Source: CABRXV01 sp900754955
GTDB lineage: Bacteria; Actinomycetota; Coriobacteriia; Coriobacteriales; Eggerthellaceae
DNA length: 18,291 nucleotides
Direction of reading: 5' to 3'
Assembly: GCA_902475005.1 (NCBI GenBank)
Contig: CABRXV010000041.1
Coordinates: forward strand, 1-18,291
Positions 1 to 10,125 of the stretch are shown one piece after another; the first letter of the stretch is position 1, and every line of letters starts with the position of its first letter. The position numbers and the translations under genes were made by a program. The notes under the pieces are model-generated. The model had not been told where the DNA came from and did not search any database. It worked only from the letters and a program-made list of their open reading frames with translations.

Positions 1-69
1 CGCATCGCCCGCGTCGGCGGCCGCCTTCACATCGAGCGGCACGGGGATGTTCGACGCCTCGACGATCAT
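1..69 (-). CDS. N-terminus of a probable FAD-dependent dehydrogenase (partial)
   Basis: Only the first 23 codons are present; the gene continues beyond the left edge. The product begins MIVEASNIPVPLD, which resembles the start of the large uncharacterised FAD-dependent dehydrogenase family COG2509 (a short N-terminal module before the flavin-binding fold). The start ATG overlaps the stop of the preceding flavoprotein gene as ATGA, and a GGGGAGGG Shine-Dalgarno run lies about 7 bases upstream, inside that gene. Translation of the two genes is therefore probably coupled. The existence of a gene is well supported by the overlap and ribosome binding site; the family name rests on a short stretch and is tentative. 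Confidence 0.5.
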   Translation of the reverse strand, partial: MIVEASNIPVPLDVKAAADAGDA

Positions 70-1409
70 CGCGCGCCCTCCCCTTCGCCCGCGGATGCGA
101 GCCCGCCGCGCAGCGCGAGCTCGTCGGCAGCGCTCCAGCCGGCAAGCAGGCCGCTCGCCCACGCCCAGTGCAGGTTGTAGCCGCCGCAGGGCGCGTCCAC
201 ATCGAGCGCCTCGCCAACCACGTGGAGCCCGGGCGCATCGTGCGCGGCGAGCGTGCGCACGTCGAACGCCGCCGGCGCGAATCCGCCGCACTGCACCTGG
301 CACTGCCGCACGTCGCCAATGCCTTCGACCGTCAGGCGGAAGCCCTTGAGCAGCGGCGCGAGCGCACACGCCGTCGCGCGGTCGCACGCATCCTCCTCGC
401 GCAGCCCCGCGCGCTCGAGCAACACGTGGGCCACCTGCGGAAGCACCATGCCGCGCAGGAAGTCGCCGCAGGTGAGCGCACCGTCCGCATGCGACGCGAG
501 CCGCTTGCGCCGCGCGCTGAGAAACGCCGCCGCCTCGTCGGCGGGCACGGCGGGCAGAAAGTCGATCGCCAGCTCGTCGCCGGGGCGCGCAAGGCGCGAC
601 ATGTTGAACACGCACACGCCCGAGACGCCGTACTTGCGGAAGAGGACCTCGCCCTCTTCGCGGTGCACGCACGCGTCGCCGCGCCACAGCTCGAGCGCCG
701 CCTTCACGCGGATGTTATCGAGCTGGCGCGCAAAATGCGCATCGGTGGCGAGCGGGCCGAGCACGGGCTGCGGGGCGGCGTACGCGAACGCGTCGGGCAG
801 CATCGCGCGTGCCACGCGCCCGCCGCACGCCACGATCACCGCATCAGCGCGTTCGAGGGCACCGTCGGCCATGCGCAGCGTAAACGGCTTGCCCGCGGCA
901 CGCGGCAGCTCGATGCGTTCGACGCGCGCGCCGCAGCGCTCTTCCACGCCTGCGTGCACCGCAGCAGCGCGCAGCACGTCGAGCACGACGCTCGCCTTGT
1001 TCGCAAGCGGATACAGCCGCCCCTCCCCTTCCTCGCGCCACAGCAAGCCGTGATCGGCGAAGAAGCCGAGAACGCCGTTGCGTTGCGCGGTCGCAGGCGT
1101 GCGCTGCGCCGACACTTCGGCGTTGGCGCGCAGTTCGAACGCAAGCAGCACGTTGTCGACGAACGAGGCGTTGCGGTAGAGCGACGCGTCGATATGAGCA
1201 TTGGAGAAATTACAGCGGCCGTTGCCCGTGGCGAGAATCGTGCGCCCCACGCGGTCATCGGCCTCGTACACCGTGATGCGCGTGCGCTCCGCCTCGCGCG
1301 CGCGGCGGGCGCCCTCTGCGCGGCGCATGCGGTCAAGGCGCTCGCCCGCCGCCACCGCAGCGGCGAGACCTGCGGCGCCGCCGCCTATGATTGCAAGTGT
1401 CGTTTCCAT
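66..1409 (-). CDS. HI0933/BaiN-family NAD(P)/FAD-dependent oxidoreductase
   Basis: A 447-residue flavoprotein of the HI0933 family, which includes BaiN-like and aminoacetone-oxidase-annotated members; the substrate cannot be read from sequence. The N-terminus has a Rossmann dinucleotide-binding motif GGGAAG at residues 9-14. The family block GRTILATGNGRCNFSN follows near residues 55-70, an internal VIVACGG flavin motif lies mid-protein, and the C-terminal family motif GEALDVDAPCGGYNLHWAW closes the fold. The length is somewhat above the usual 400-420 residues because of an Arg/Ala-rich insert near residues 25-45. I chose the ATG at 1409 over the one at 1418 because 1418 lies inside a TATAAT box and neither has a Shine-Dalgarno sequence, so the mRNA is probably leaderless. 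The stop overlaps the start of the next gene. Confidence 0.88.
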   Translation of the reverse strand: METTLAIIGGGAAGLAAAVAAGERLDRMRRAEGARRAREAERTRITVYEADDRVGRTILATGNGRCNFSNAHIDASLYRNASFVDNVLLAFELRANAEVSAQRTPATAQRNGVLGFFADHGLLWREEGEGRLYPLANKASVVLDVLRAAAVHAGVEERCGARVERIELPRAAGKPFTLRMADGALERADAVIVACGGRVARAMLPDAFAYAAPQPVLGPLATDAHFARQLDNIRVKAALELWRGDACVHREEGEVLFRKYGVSGVCVFNMSRLARPGDELAIDFLPAVPADEAAAFLSARRKRLASHADGALTCGDFLRGMVLPQVAHVLLERAGLREEDACDRATACALAPLLKGFRLTVEGIGDVRQCQVQCGGFAPAAFDVRTLAAHDAPGLHVVGEALDVDAPCGGYNLHWAWASGLLAGWSAADELALRGGLASAGEGEGAR

Positions 1410-1416
1410 GCGGCAC

Positions 1417-1422
1417 ATTATA
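1417..1422 (-). promoter_or_regulatory. -10 box of a leaderless promoter for the flavoprotein gene
   Basis: A perfect TATAAT on the minus strand ends 7 bases before the ATG at 1409, which puts the expected transcription start at or next to the start codon. No convincing -35 element and no Shine-Dalgarno sequence are visible. Confidence 0.65.
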
Positions 1423-1499
1423 CGTCACGCCCCTGCGGGCGCTTCCGCATCACATGCATCAGCCCGCCGAGCGCAGGCGACTCCGATCCCGCGCCCGCC

Positions 1500-1907
1500 C
1501 TATGACGCAGCGGAGCCTGGCCCCACGTGGCCGGCAACCGCCGCGATGAGGCACGCGACGCACGTCGCCGCCAGGTAGACGACCGCCACGACAATATCTC
1601 CTCGCTCGATGAGCTTGAGGGATTCCCAGGTGAACGTCGAAAACGTGGTGAAGCCGCCGCACAGCCCCGTGGTGAGGAACAGCAGAAGGCGATTGTCGAA
1701 GCCCATCATGCGCATGAACAGCGTGAACGCAAGCGCGATCACGAACGCGCCCGCCACGTTCACGACGAACGTTCCCACGGGAAAGCCCGACGCGTGCGTC
1801 GGAATGACGAGGCCGAGCAGGTAGCGCGCAACCGCGCCGACGAAGCCGCCCGCGCCGACGCACAGGCAGTTCGCGATGATCTCGGAGGGCAGCAGCGAAC
1901 CGAGCAT
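1500..1907 (-). CDS. crcB: CrcB/Fluc fluoride ion channel
   Basis: A 135-residue, four-helix membrane protein of the CrcB/Fluc family, which exports fluoride as a dual-topology dimer in the cytoplasmic membrane. Family motifs are complete: GGFVGAVARYLLG at residues 20-32, GTFVVNVAG at 45-53 with the pore Asn50, and GGFTTFSTFTWE at 84-95 with the Phe-box residues and the sodium-site TTFST turn. The length is normal for the family. The ATG is preceded by a GGAAGGGGG ribosome binding run. It starts 49 bases after the AGCS symporter stop on the same strand, so the two are probably co-transcribed. I saw no fluoride riboswitch upstream. Confidence 0.93.
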   Translation of the reverse strand: MLGSLLPSEIIANCLCVGAGGFVGAVARYLLGLVIPTHASGFPVGTFVVNVAGAFVIALAFTLFMRMMGFDNRLLLFLTTGLCGGFTTFSTFTWESLKLIERGDIVVAVVYLAATCVACLIAAVAGHVGPGSAAS

Positions 1908-1956
1908 CAGCGCCCCCTTCCGGCGATTCCGCGGCGCACGGCGAAGCGCAGGCGCA

Positions 1957-3381
1957 TTACTTCCCCTCCACCGTGGGAATGGGCTCGTCGAACGGCTCGT
2001 CGAGGTTGCCGTCGTAGACGTAGTGCTTCGTCTCGCGGGCGATGAGCCCCGAGATGAGCAGGATGGCGATGATGTTCGGAATGGCCATGAGCGCGTTGCC
2101 GATGTCGGAGATGGTCCACACCACGTCGCCCACGCCGATCGCGCCGAGAAACGCCACGATCACGTAGATGATCTGGTACGGGATGTTCGCCTTGCTGCCG
2201 AAAAGGTACGTCACGCAGCGGTTGCCGTAGTAGCTCCAGCCGAGGATGGTGGAGTACGAGAACGACACCATGCCGAGCACGAGCACCGCAGGGCCGAGGT
2301 ACGGGATCTTTGCGAAGGCCGCCGAAGCGAGTTCGGCGCCGGTGTAGAGCGTCGGGTTCGCCATGATGTCAGCCTGAATGTCGGGGTACTGAATCATGGT
2401 GGACACGAGCACGATGCCCGTGATGAGGCAGATCACCACGGTGGACCAGAACGTGCCCGTCATCGCGATGAGCGCCTGCTCGGAGGGGTTGCGCGTGCGG
2501 GCAGCGGCCGCCACGATGGGCGCCGTGCCGAGGCCCGACTCGTTGGAGAACAGGCCGCGCGCGCAGCCGAATTGCAGCGCCATGAGCAAACCGCTGCCCA
2601 CCGCGCCGCCGAACGCCGCCTTGGGCGTGAACGCGCACTCGAGGATGAGCACGACCGCATCGCCGAGCGTCGAGAAGTTGAGCGCCATGATGACGAAGCA
2701 GCCGAGCGCGTAGGCCACCGCCATGAACGGCACGAGCCACTCGCACACGCGCGAGATGGAGCGCACGCCGCCGAACACCACGACCGACACCGCGATCACG
2801 ATGACGATCGCCACCGCCCAGTTTGGCACCGCGGGGATCGACGAGGTGATGATGCCCGACATGGCTGACGCCTGCACCGCCGAACCCGTGCCGATGGTGG
2901 CGATGATGGCGAAACCCGCAAACGCCACCGCGCCGAGCTTCGCCCACCACGGCGTCGTGCCATCGGCGCGCTTGAACGCGCGTTCCCACACGTACATGGC
3001 GCCGCCGAGCATCTGGCCGTTGCGGTCGCGCACGCGGTAGCGGATGGACGCGTACACCTCGACGTACTTCGTGGCGATGCCGAAGATGCCGGCGATCCAC
3101 ATCCAGAACACCGCGCCGGGGCCGCCGGCGATGATCGCCGTGGCGACGCCCACGATGGAGCCCGTGCCGATGGTGGCGGCGAGCGCCGTGGCGAGCGCGC
3201 CGAAGTTGGAGATGTCGCCCTTGCCGGACGGGTCGCCCTTCACCGACATGCGGATGGCCTGGGGCAGCTTGCGCTGGATGAATCCCGTGCGGAAGGTGAG
3301 GAACACGTGGGTGCCCAGCAGAAACGCGATCATGACGGGGCCCCACACGAACGAGTCGATGGCATTCAGTATTTCAATCAT
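1957..3381 (-). CDS. AGCS-family alanine or glycine:sodium symporter
   Basis: A 474-residue integral membrane protein of the alanine/glycine:cation symporter family (AgcS/AlsT type), which imports small neutral amino acids with sodium. Visible family features are the N-terminal WGPVMIAFLLGTHVFLTFRT segment (residues 13-32), DISNFGALATALAATIGTG (56-74), GGPGAVFWMW (86-95), GLFSNESGLGTAP (276-288) and several further hydrophobic helices up to about residue 447. The length is usual. The open frame extends upstream to 3606, but that part is Arg-rich, unlike the family and runs into the divergent gene. The ATG at 3381 gives the typical AGCS start, with no clear Shine-Dalgarno. Whether alanine, glycine or both are carried cannot be decided. 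Confidence 0.93.
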   Translation of the reverse strand: MIEILNAIDSFVWGPVMIAFLLGTHVFLTFRTGFIQRKLPQAIRMSVKGDPSGKGDISNFGALATALAATIGTGSIVGVATAIIAGGPGAVFWMWIAGIFGIATKYVEVYASIRYRVRDRNGQMLGGAMYVWERAFKRADGTTPWWAKLGAVAFAGFAIIATIGTGSAVQASAMSGIITSSIPAVPNWAVAIVIVIAVSVVVFGGVRSISRVCEWLVPFMAVAYALGCFVIMALNFSTLGDAVVLILECAFTPKAAFGGAVGSGLLMALQFGCARGLFSNESGLGTAPIVAAAARTRNPSEQALIAMTGTFWSTVVICLITGIVLVSTMIQYPDIQADIMANPTLYTGAELASAAFAKIPYLGPAVLVLGMVSFSYSTILGWSYYGNRCVTYLFGSKANIPYQIIYVIVAFLGAIGVGDVVWTISDIGNALMAIPNIIAILLISGLIARETKHYVYDGNLDEPFDEPIPTVEGK

Positions 3382-3392
3382 AATAGCGCGCC

Positions 3393-3421
3393 ATTCTACC
3401 CTTCCCGCCCCGCGCTGACCA
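3393..3421 (-). promoter_or_regulatory. Promoter of the AGCS symporter-crcB unit
   Basis: On the minus strand TGGTCA (3416-3421) and TAGAAT (3393-3398) are separated by 17 bases. The -10 box ends 11 bases before the ATG at 3381, so the untranslated leader would be only about 4-6 bases and carries no Shine-Dalgarno sequence. Confidence 0.55.
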
Positions 3422-3517
3422 GAGTCAAATCCACGTGCGCGCCGATCGACCCGTAAGCGTTGCATAAGGCGATTCCACCCGAGGCCCGGGTTCGGCGCGG
3501 CGCGACGGCGCCGTTCG

Positions 3518-3526
3518 TGGGATAAT
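3518..3526 (+). promoter_or_regulatory. Extended -10 promoter of the fused ECF ATPase gene
   Basis: TGG followed by GATAAT forms an extended -10 element ending 6 bases before the ATG at 3533. Transcription would start at or beside that ATG (leaderless), or give a leader of about 40 bases if the ATG at 3572, which has a GGAGG site at 3562-3566, is used. Confidence 0.5.
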
Positions 3527-3532
3527 GGCGCG

Positions 3533-5467
<1,935 letters not shown>

Positions 5468-5580
5468 CAGCGCTGGCGTCAAACGGCTCACCCGGCACAC
5501 ACCGGCGCCGCATCCGCGCCCTGCCGCTCCGCCGCCGCGCGCCCGAGCAACGAACCGTCGACATTCAAGCTCCCCAAATG

Positions 5581-5611
5581 AAAAAGGGGCGACACCCTGC
5601 GGCATCGCCCC
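5581..5611 (-). terminator. Rho-independent terminator of the DUF1292 gene
   Basis: A GGGGCGA/TCGCCCC stem (5586-5592 with 5605-5611) and a 12-base loop are followed on the minus strand by TTTTTCATTT. It lies just after the stop of the gene ending at 5636. Confidence 0.8.
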
Positions 5612-5635
5612 CTCCCGGCTCTTCCGAACGCGACC

Positions 5636-5968
5636 CTACGCGAATTCGTAGAGATCGCGCGTTGCTTCCTTGAAGTCCTCGTACACCTCGGCGGCAATCG
5701 CCTCGTCGGTCACGAGCTCGAACGCCGCAGGCTGCCCGTCCTCGTCGAGGTCGGTCACCTCAAGCAGCACCACCTCGCCCGACGAGCAGGCGGGATGCTC
5801 CTCGTCGATCGGGAAGAAAAACCCGTAGCTGCGGTCTTCGTGCAGAATCAGGCCGAGGAACTCGAGCTCGACGGCGTCGCCGCGCTCGTCCTGCAGCGTG
5901 ATGGTGATGCCCTCCTCGGTCGGCGGGCAGAAGTTCGGAGCGCTTCCCTCGCGCACGGTCTTGCTCAC
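5636..5968 (-). CDS. DUF1292 domain protein (YrzB-like)
   Basis: A 110-residue acidic soluble protein matching the DUF1292 pattern: an N-terminal EEGITITLQDERGDAVELEF strand region, a central YGFFFPIDEE block, and EVVLLEVTDLDEDGQPAAFE before an acidic helical tail. The function of the family is unknown; in Firmicutes members such as YrzB sit near the Holliday junction resolvase gene ruvX, which is not seen here. The start is a GTG, supported by an AAAGGAT Shine-Dalgarno 7 bases upstream and by the preceding frame lacking homology. The gene stands alone between its own terminator and the terminator of secDF. Confidence 0.8.
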   Translation of the reverse strand: MSKTVREGSAPNFCPPTEEGITITLQDERGDAVELEFLGLILHEDRSYGFFFPIDEEHPACSSGEVVLLEVTDLDEDGQPAAFELVTDEAIAAEVYEDFKEATRDLYEFA

Positions 5969-6078
5969 AATGAGATCCTTTCGTCAGCGAAACAGCATCA
6001 TCAGGGTACCACACGGCAGGGGCGCTCCCCGCACGTTTGACCGCCGTCCAAGCTTTTCGCACGACAGCGTCCGAAGAA

Positions 6079-6110
6079 GAAGGCGGGCACCGCCTCCGAT
6101 GCCCGCCTTC
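6079..6110 (-). terminator. Terminator hairpin downstream of secDF
   Basis: A perfect 11-bp stem, GAAGGCGGGCA with TGCCCGCCTTC, encloses a 10-base loop 16 bases after the secDF stop. The tail on the minus strand is the T-rich TTCTTCGG, weaker than a classic U-tract. Confidence 0.65.
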
Positions 6111-6125
6111 CCGTGTGCGCCGTCC

Positions 6126-8888
6126 CTAGTGGTGCTTCCTCCTGCGGGCGCGCTTCTTGCTGCCGTCGTTGCGATGAGGCGCCTCGCCCGCCGCATGCAC
6201 GGCCTCCGCGGATCCCGCGCCTGAGGACGCATCCGCTCCGCCGCTTACGGCCGCGCCGCGCGCCGCATCAGCGCTCGGCGCATTCTGCGCGCCAGCGCCG
6301 GCAGCCTCGCACGACGCCGCCTTGCGGGCATCCGCCTCGAGGCGCGCGAGCGGCACCTGTGCGATGCCCTCGGAGCTCATGTGATCGTACGCGAAACGGC
6401 CGATCTCGGTGCCGTACTTCTTCTGCAGCTTGGCAAACTTCGGCTCGCGCGTCTTCCACAGCGCGTACAGCGGCGTGGCGACGGCGATGGACGAATACGA
6501 GCCCGCGAGCAGGCCGATCGCCATGGCGAACGCGAAGTCGCGCAGCGTCTCGCCGCCGAATAGCAGCATCGCGAACACGGGGATGAACGACGAGAGCGTC
6601 GTGTTGATCGTGCGGATGAACACCTGGTTGATCGAGTGGTTCGCCATCGTCATGAACGTGCAGCGGATGCTCTCGGCCTTCATGTTGTCGTTGATGCGGT
6701 GGAACACCACCACCGTGTCGTAGAGCGAGTAGCCGAGAATCGTCAGCAGCGCCGCGATGGTGTTCGGCGTCACCTCGCGGCCCACGAGCGCGTAGATGCC
6801 CATGACGAGGATCAGATCGTGCAGCAGCGCCACCACCGCCGTGACGCCCATCTTGTAGTCGCGGAAGCGGATGCTGATGTAGGCAATGATGAGCACGAGC
6901 GACACGACGAACGCGATGACCGACGACTGGACGACGCTCGCTCCCCAGTCGGGACCGATGGTGGTCACCTCGAAGCTGTCAGTCGAAAGCCCGAAGCTGT
7001 CGGCCACCGCGTTGGCGGCGACGGTCGCGTCCTCGGCGCTCGTCGTGGTGGTGCGCACAAGGAAGCCCGCCTCGCCGTCGGCGTTCGTCGTCTGGATCGT
7101 GGCCTCGGGCTCGCCGGCGTCGGCGAACGCGTCGCGCATCTGCTCGATGGTCACATCGCCCGTGCCGTGGAACGCCACCGAGGTGCCGCCCACGAACTCG
7201 ATGCCGAAGTTAAGCCCGCGGATGCCCGTGATGACGAAGCACACGACCATCGCGCAGGCGGCGATCGTGAGGAAGATCTTCCGCAGGCCGAGGAAGTTGA
7301 TGTCGTGCTTGATGAAGCGGCCCTTAATCTTGCGCGCCGCCGAAACCGCAACGCTGTGCGACTCCAGCAGCTCGTCGGTTTCCGCCGCGCTCATCTGGGC
7401 GCCGAGCTCGGCCTTCTCGACCGTCGTGCCCTCAGCCGCCGCGAGCTCCTTGTAGCCCTCGGACGCCACGAGGGAGTCCTTGATACCCCAGAAGCTCGAA
7501 TGGTGCGCGATGACCTTCGGCGCGAGCAGGCGGATGAGCGGCGCCTTGAACACGAGCATCATGACGATGTCGCAGATGATGCCGAGGGCGAGCGTCATGC
7601 CGAAGCCCTTGACCGACGCGCTCGCGAGGAAGAAGAGCGTGAGTGCCGACACCATCGTGACGAGGTCGGCGTCGATCGAGGTGAGGATCGCGTGCTTCAC
7701 GCCCGACAGCGACGCGCCCTTCACGCTCTTGCCCATGCGGATCTCCTCGCGGAAGCGCTCGAGCGTGAGGATCGACGAGTCAGCCGCCATGCCGATGGTG
7801 AGCACGATGCCCGCAATGCCCGCAAGCGAGAGGCTGAACAGGCCGAACGCCGAGAGCGCCGCCAGAATGCCCAGGTAGAGCACCGAGAACACGAGCATGG
7901 CCGCCGCCGCGATGATGCCGAGGCCCTGGTAGAACACGAGCAGGTAGAGCATGACCACGGCGATGCCGATGAGCGCCACGATCACGCCCGAGGCAAGCGC
8001 GTCCTGACCGAGCGTCGGGCCGACCACCTGGCTTTGCGAGTATTCGAAGCTCACCGGCAGCGAACCCGACTCGAGGACGGTCTGCATGTTGCGGGCCTCG
8101 TCCTGCGTGTAGCCGCCCGTGATGGCCACCTGGCCGCCCGGGATCTCGTTCTGCACGGCGGGCGCCGACTGCACTTCGCCGTCGAGGATGATGACGATCT
8201 GCCCGTGCGTCGCCGCAAGATCGCGCGTGGCCTCGGCAAATGCCGCCGTGCCCTCGCTGTTGAGCGTGAGGTTCACCGCGTAATCGGTCGAGGTGTCGCT
8301 CGCACGGCCCACCGTCACGTTGGTGATCTGGTCACCAGTGATGAGCGGCGTGTAGGTGCCCTCTTCAACCATGAGGTGCTGCGTCTCGCCCGAGGGGAAC
8401 GAGTTGCCGAATTCGTCGGTGTACACGCCCTCCTGGCCGTACTGGCCGTTCTGGATGGCGGTCACGACGTCCTGGTCGGTGAACGAATCGAGGCGCGCGA
8501 ACACGAGCGAGCCCGTCTTGCCGATCGTCGCAAGCGCCTCCTCGGTGTCGGACAGGCCGGGGATCTGCACGAGAATCTGGTTGCTGCCCTGCGTCTGCAC
8601 CGTCGCCTCCGAAGCGCCGAGCGCGTTGACGCGGCTCTCGATGATGGCGCGCGAGGCCTCCATGTCCTCGGCCGACACCGCGCCGCCGTCGTCGGACTTC
8701 GCCGTGAGCACGACCGACAGGCCGCCCTGAATGTCGAGACCCTGGTTGATCTTCTCGTTCGGCGGCATGAACAGCGCTACCGACACCACCACGAGCAACG
8801 TGGTGAGCACGAGCAGCCACATATGTCGACGGGCGTCTTTGCCCGTCTTCTTCTTGGCGGGTTTCTTGATGGTTCGCTCCAAAGCCAT
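6126..8888 (-). CDS. secDF: Protein translocase subunit SecDF (SecD-SecF fusion)
   Basis: A 920-residue fusion of SecD and SecF, the proton-driven accessory complex that pulls secreted proteins out of the SecYEG channel. SecD spans about 1-460: first membrane helix 23-41, GLDIQGG (50-56), the P1 periplasmic domain, five more helices, and GIVLTIGMAADSSILTLERF with the conserved acidic Asp370. SecF spans about 515-815: helix near 537-557, NFGIEFVGGTS (560-570), an FR pair at 675-676, and LGYSLYDTVVVFHR with the conserved Asp724. A linker of about 60 residues (460-520) joins the halves. After residue 845 there is an Ala/Gly/Ser-rich tail ending in a strongly basic KKRARRRKHH. The ATG has an AAGGAG site with 6-base spacing. 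No yajC lies upstream. Confidence 0.95.
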   Translation of the reverse strand: MALERTIKKPAKKKTGKDARRHMWLLVLTTLLVVVSVALFMPPNEKINQGLDIQGGLSVVLTAKSDDGGAVSAEDMEASRAIIESRVNALGASEATVQTQGSNQILVQIPGLSDTEEALATIGKTGSLVFARLDSFTDQDVVTAIQNGQYGQEGVYTDEFGNSFPSGETQHLMVEEGTYTPLITGDQITNVTVGRASDTSTDYAVNLTLNSEGTAAFAEATRDLAATHGQIVIILDGEVQSAPAVQNEIPGGQVAITGGYTQDEARNMQTVLESGSLPVSFEYSQSQVVGPTLGQDALASGVIVALIGIAVVMLYLLVFYQGLGIIAAAAMLVFSVLYLGILAALSAFGLFSLSLAGIAGIVLTIGMAADSSILTLERFREEIRMGKSVKGASLSGVKHAILTSIDADLVTMVSALTLFFLASASVKGFGMTLALGIICDIVMMLVFKAPLIRLLAPKVIAHHSSFWGIKDSLVASEGYKELAAAEGTTVEKAELGAQMSAAETDELLESHSVAVSAARKIKGRFIKHDINFLGLRKIFLTIAACAMVVCFVITGIRGLNFGIEFVGGTSVAFHGTGDVTIEQMRDAFADAGEPEATIQTTNADGEAGFLVRTTTTSAEDATVAANAVADSFGLSTDSFEVTTIGPDWGASVVQSSVIAFVVSLVLIIAYISIRFRDYKMGVTAVVALLHDLILVMGIYALVGREVTPNTIAALLTILGYSLYDTVVVFHRINDNMKAESIRCTFMTMANHSINQVFIRTINTTLSSFIPVFAMLLFGGETLRDFAFAMAIGLLAGSYSSIAVATPLYALWKTREPKFAKLQKKYGTEIGRFAYDHMSSEGIAQVPLARLEADARKAASCEAAGAGAQNAPSADAARGAAVSGGADASSGAGSAEAVHAAGEAPHRNDGSKKRARRRKHH

Positions 8889-8938
8889 GGAGAGCTCCTT
8901 TGATCGCGTATCGCAGCAGCCAGCCCGCTGCGTTCCAC

Positions 8939-8959
8939 CCCTGCGCGCGATGCGCAGGG
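8939..8959 (-). other. Hairpin B in the secDF leader
   Basis: CCCTGCGC and GCGCAGGG form a perfect 8-bp stem with a 5-base loop, about 40 bases upstream of the secDF ribosome binding site. There is no U-tract on either side, so it is a leader structure rather than a simple terminator. Confidence 0.45.
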
Positions 8960-8972
8960 CGCTGTTTACGAA

Positions 8973-9005
8973 GAAGGTCGTCGCGCATTTCGCGCCACGA
9001 CCTTC
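8973..9005. other. Hairpin A in the secDF leader or terminator of opposite polarity
   Basis: A 9-bp outer stem GAAGGTCGT/ACGACCTTC encloses a CGCG-CATTT-CGCG inner stem with a 2-base bulge. On the plus strand it is followed by CTATTTTG, which is terminator-like although no plus-strand gene ends here. On the minus strand it sits between the FHA gene and secDF, within the predicted secDF leader. Confidence 0.45.
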
Positions 9006-9067
9006 CTATTTTGCCACAAATGCGAAGATGCGGCTATCAGGCGATGAGGTTTTATTCTCGGTTGTGC

Positions 9068-9095
9068 ATTATGAGGGAACCGGACGGGGCACCAA
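9068..9095 (-). promoter_or_regulatory. Candidate secDF promoter
   Basis: On the minus strand TTGGTG (9090-9095) and CATAAT (9068-9073) are 16 bases apart. Use of this promoter would give secDF a leader of about 170 bases containing two hairpins. It lies after the FHA gene stop, so secDF need not depend on the kinase operon. Confidence 0.4.
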
Positions 9096-9144
9096 GCTTG
9101 CCTGCCGCACGTTGCGCAGGCGACAGGGCTCCAACCCACTCGCG

Positions 9145-10125
9145 CTACACCGCAGGAAAGCCCTCGAGCACGATGAACGCCGTATCGTCAGCAAGGAGCA
9201 GCTCGTCGCCTGGACGCAGGCGAACGGGGCGCGCCTCGAACCCTTCGCTCCGATCACGCGGCGGCTCCACAACGGTGCACTCGCGCGTCGCGCCGCTGCG
9301 CACAACCGTCCCGTTGCGCGATCCAAGACCCTCGACGAACCAGCGGCCTTCCGCATCGCACCAGATTCGCGCGTGATGAGCCGACACACCCGGCCCCACG
9401 TCGGTCACCGAGCCCTCGGAAAGCGCGAGCGCACCCACCTCGACGCCCTCCTCGCTGGGAGCGACCCAATGGGGAAGCCCCGACACACAGCCGTCGACCA
9501 CGCGCAGCAGCTGGAGATGAGCTCGTCCGCCGCAACGGATCGCCTTCTCCTCGGCGAGCACCGCCGCCAGAGGCGACGCTGTCAACGGCGTGGCGAGCCG
9601 GCCGCCCTGCACCGACTGCGAGAAGTCGAGCGCGTACTTCACCGCACGGCGCACGTCGGCCGTACAGCCAGCCGCAACGAACAGCACCATGGCGACCTCG
9701 GCGCGCTCGTCGACGCTGAAACGGCTGCCGTCACCGAGGCGGTCGAGCACGTTACGGTAGAGCGTTACGTCCTGCCGATGAGCGGAAAGGGCGTCCTGCA
9801 GCGGCAGACCGTCGCGTCCGCACACGAGAGCGAGCACCTGGCGGCTCGTCATACCGCGCCCTTCCTTGGACTTGAGACGCGACACCACGCGCAGAGCCCC
9901 GATGCCGAAATCGCAGAAATAGCGCTCCTGAAGCGAGCCAAGCGGCGCGTGGACGATGAAGCGCGAAACCCACGTGCGATCGTTCACGCGACTCACGGGA
10001 CTGCGTCCGTCGGAAAGCGGTTTTCCGCTCAGGATGAGTCCCGCCAGCTCCTTGTAGCTGATGCCGCCCTGACGCTTCAGCACGCCGAACATGGCAGCGC
10101 AGGGCGTAAGATCGCCTGCGATCAT
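9145..10125 (-). CDS. FHA-domain protein, last gene of the kinase operon
   Basis: A 326-residue soluble protein. Residues about 206-322 form a forkhead-associated domain, which usually binds phosphothreonine: VSAHHARI (Ser248, His251), the LGSRNGT turn (266-273) and a final RLRPGDELLLADDTAFIVL strand pair. The usual GR at the first turn is replaced by GA (VEVGALAL, near residue 231), so phosphopeptide binding may be weakened. The first 200 residues match no family I recognise; they are mixed alpha/beta without membrane segments. The start ATG overlaps the kinase stop as ATGA and has a GGGAGGT site, so it is coupled to the kinase. It likely acts as a reader of kinase output (inference). Confidence 0.82.
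   Translation of the reverse strand: MIAGDLTPCAAMFGVLKRQGGISYKELAGLILSGKPLSDGRSPVSRVNDRTWVSRFIVHAPLGSLQERYFCDFGIGALRVVSRLKSKEGRGMTSRQVLALVCGRDGLPLQDALSAHRQDVTLYRNVLDRLGDGSRFSVDERAEVAMVLFVAAGCTADVRRAVKYALDFSQSVQGGRLATPLTASPLAAVLAEEKAIRCGGRAHLQLLRVVDGCVSGLPHWVAPSEEGVEVGALALSEGSVTDVGPGVSAHHARIWCDAEGRWFVEGLGSRNGTVVRSGATRECTVVEPPRDRSEGFEARPVRLRPGDELLLADDTAFIVLEGFPAV

Noticed and set aside
168..1505. 445-codon open frame antisense to the HI0933-type flavoprotein
   Set aside because: The composition is Arg/Ala/His-rich and the true gene on the minus strand carries all family motifs.
3382..3532. Fluoride or other riboswitch before the symporter-crcB unit
   Set aside because: The predicted leader is only a few bases long, and no conserved crcB-type riboswitch pattern is visible upstream.
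6636..8903. 755-codon open frame antisense to secDF
   Set aside because: It is rich in Arg, His, Asp and Glu with no domain pattern and lies fully opposite a clear SecDF. It arises from the strong GC bias at third codon positions.
8365..8988. 207-codon minus-strand frame starting before secDF
   Set aside because: It overlaps the SecD part in another frame, has no ribosome binding site at its ATG and its sequence is Arg/His-rich shadow.
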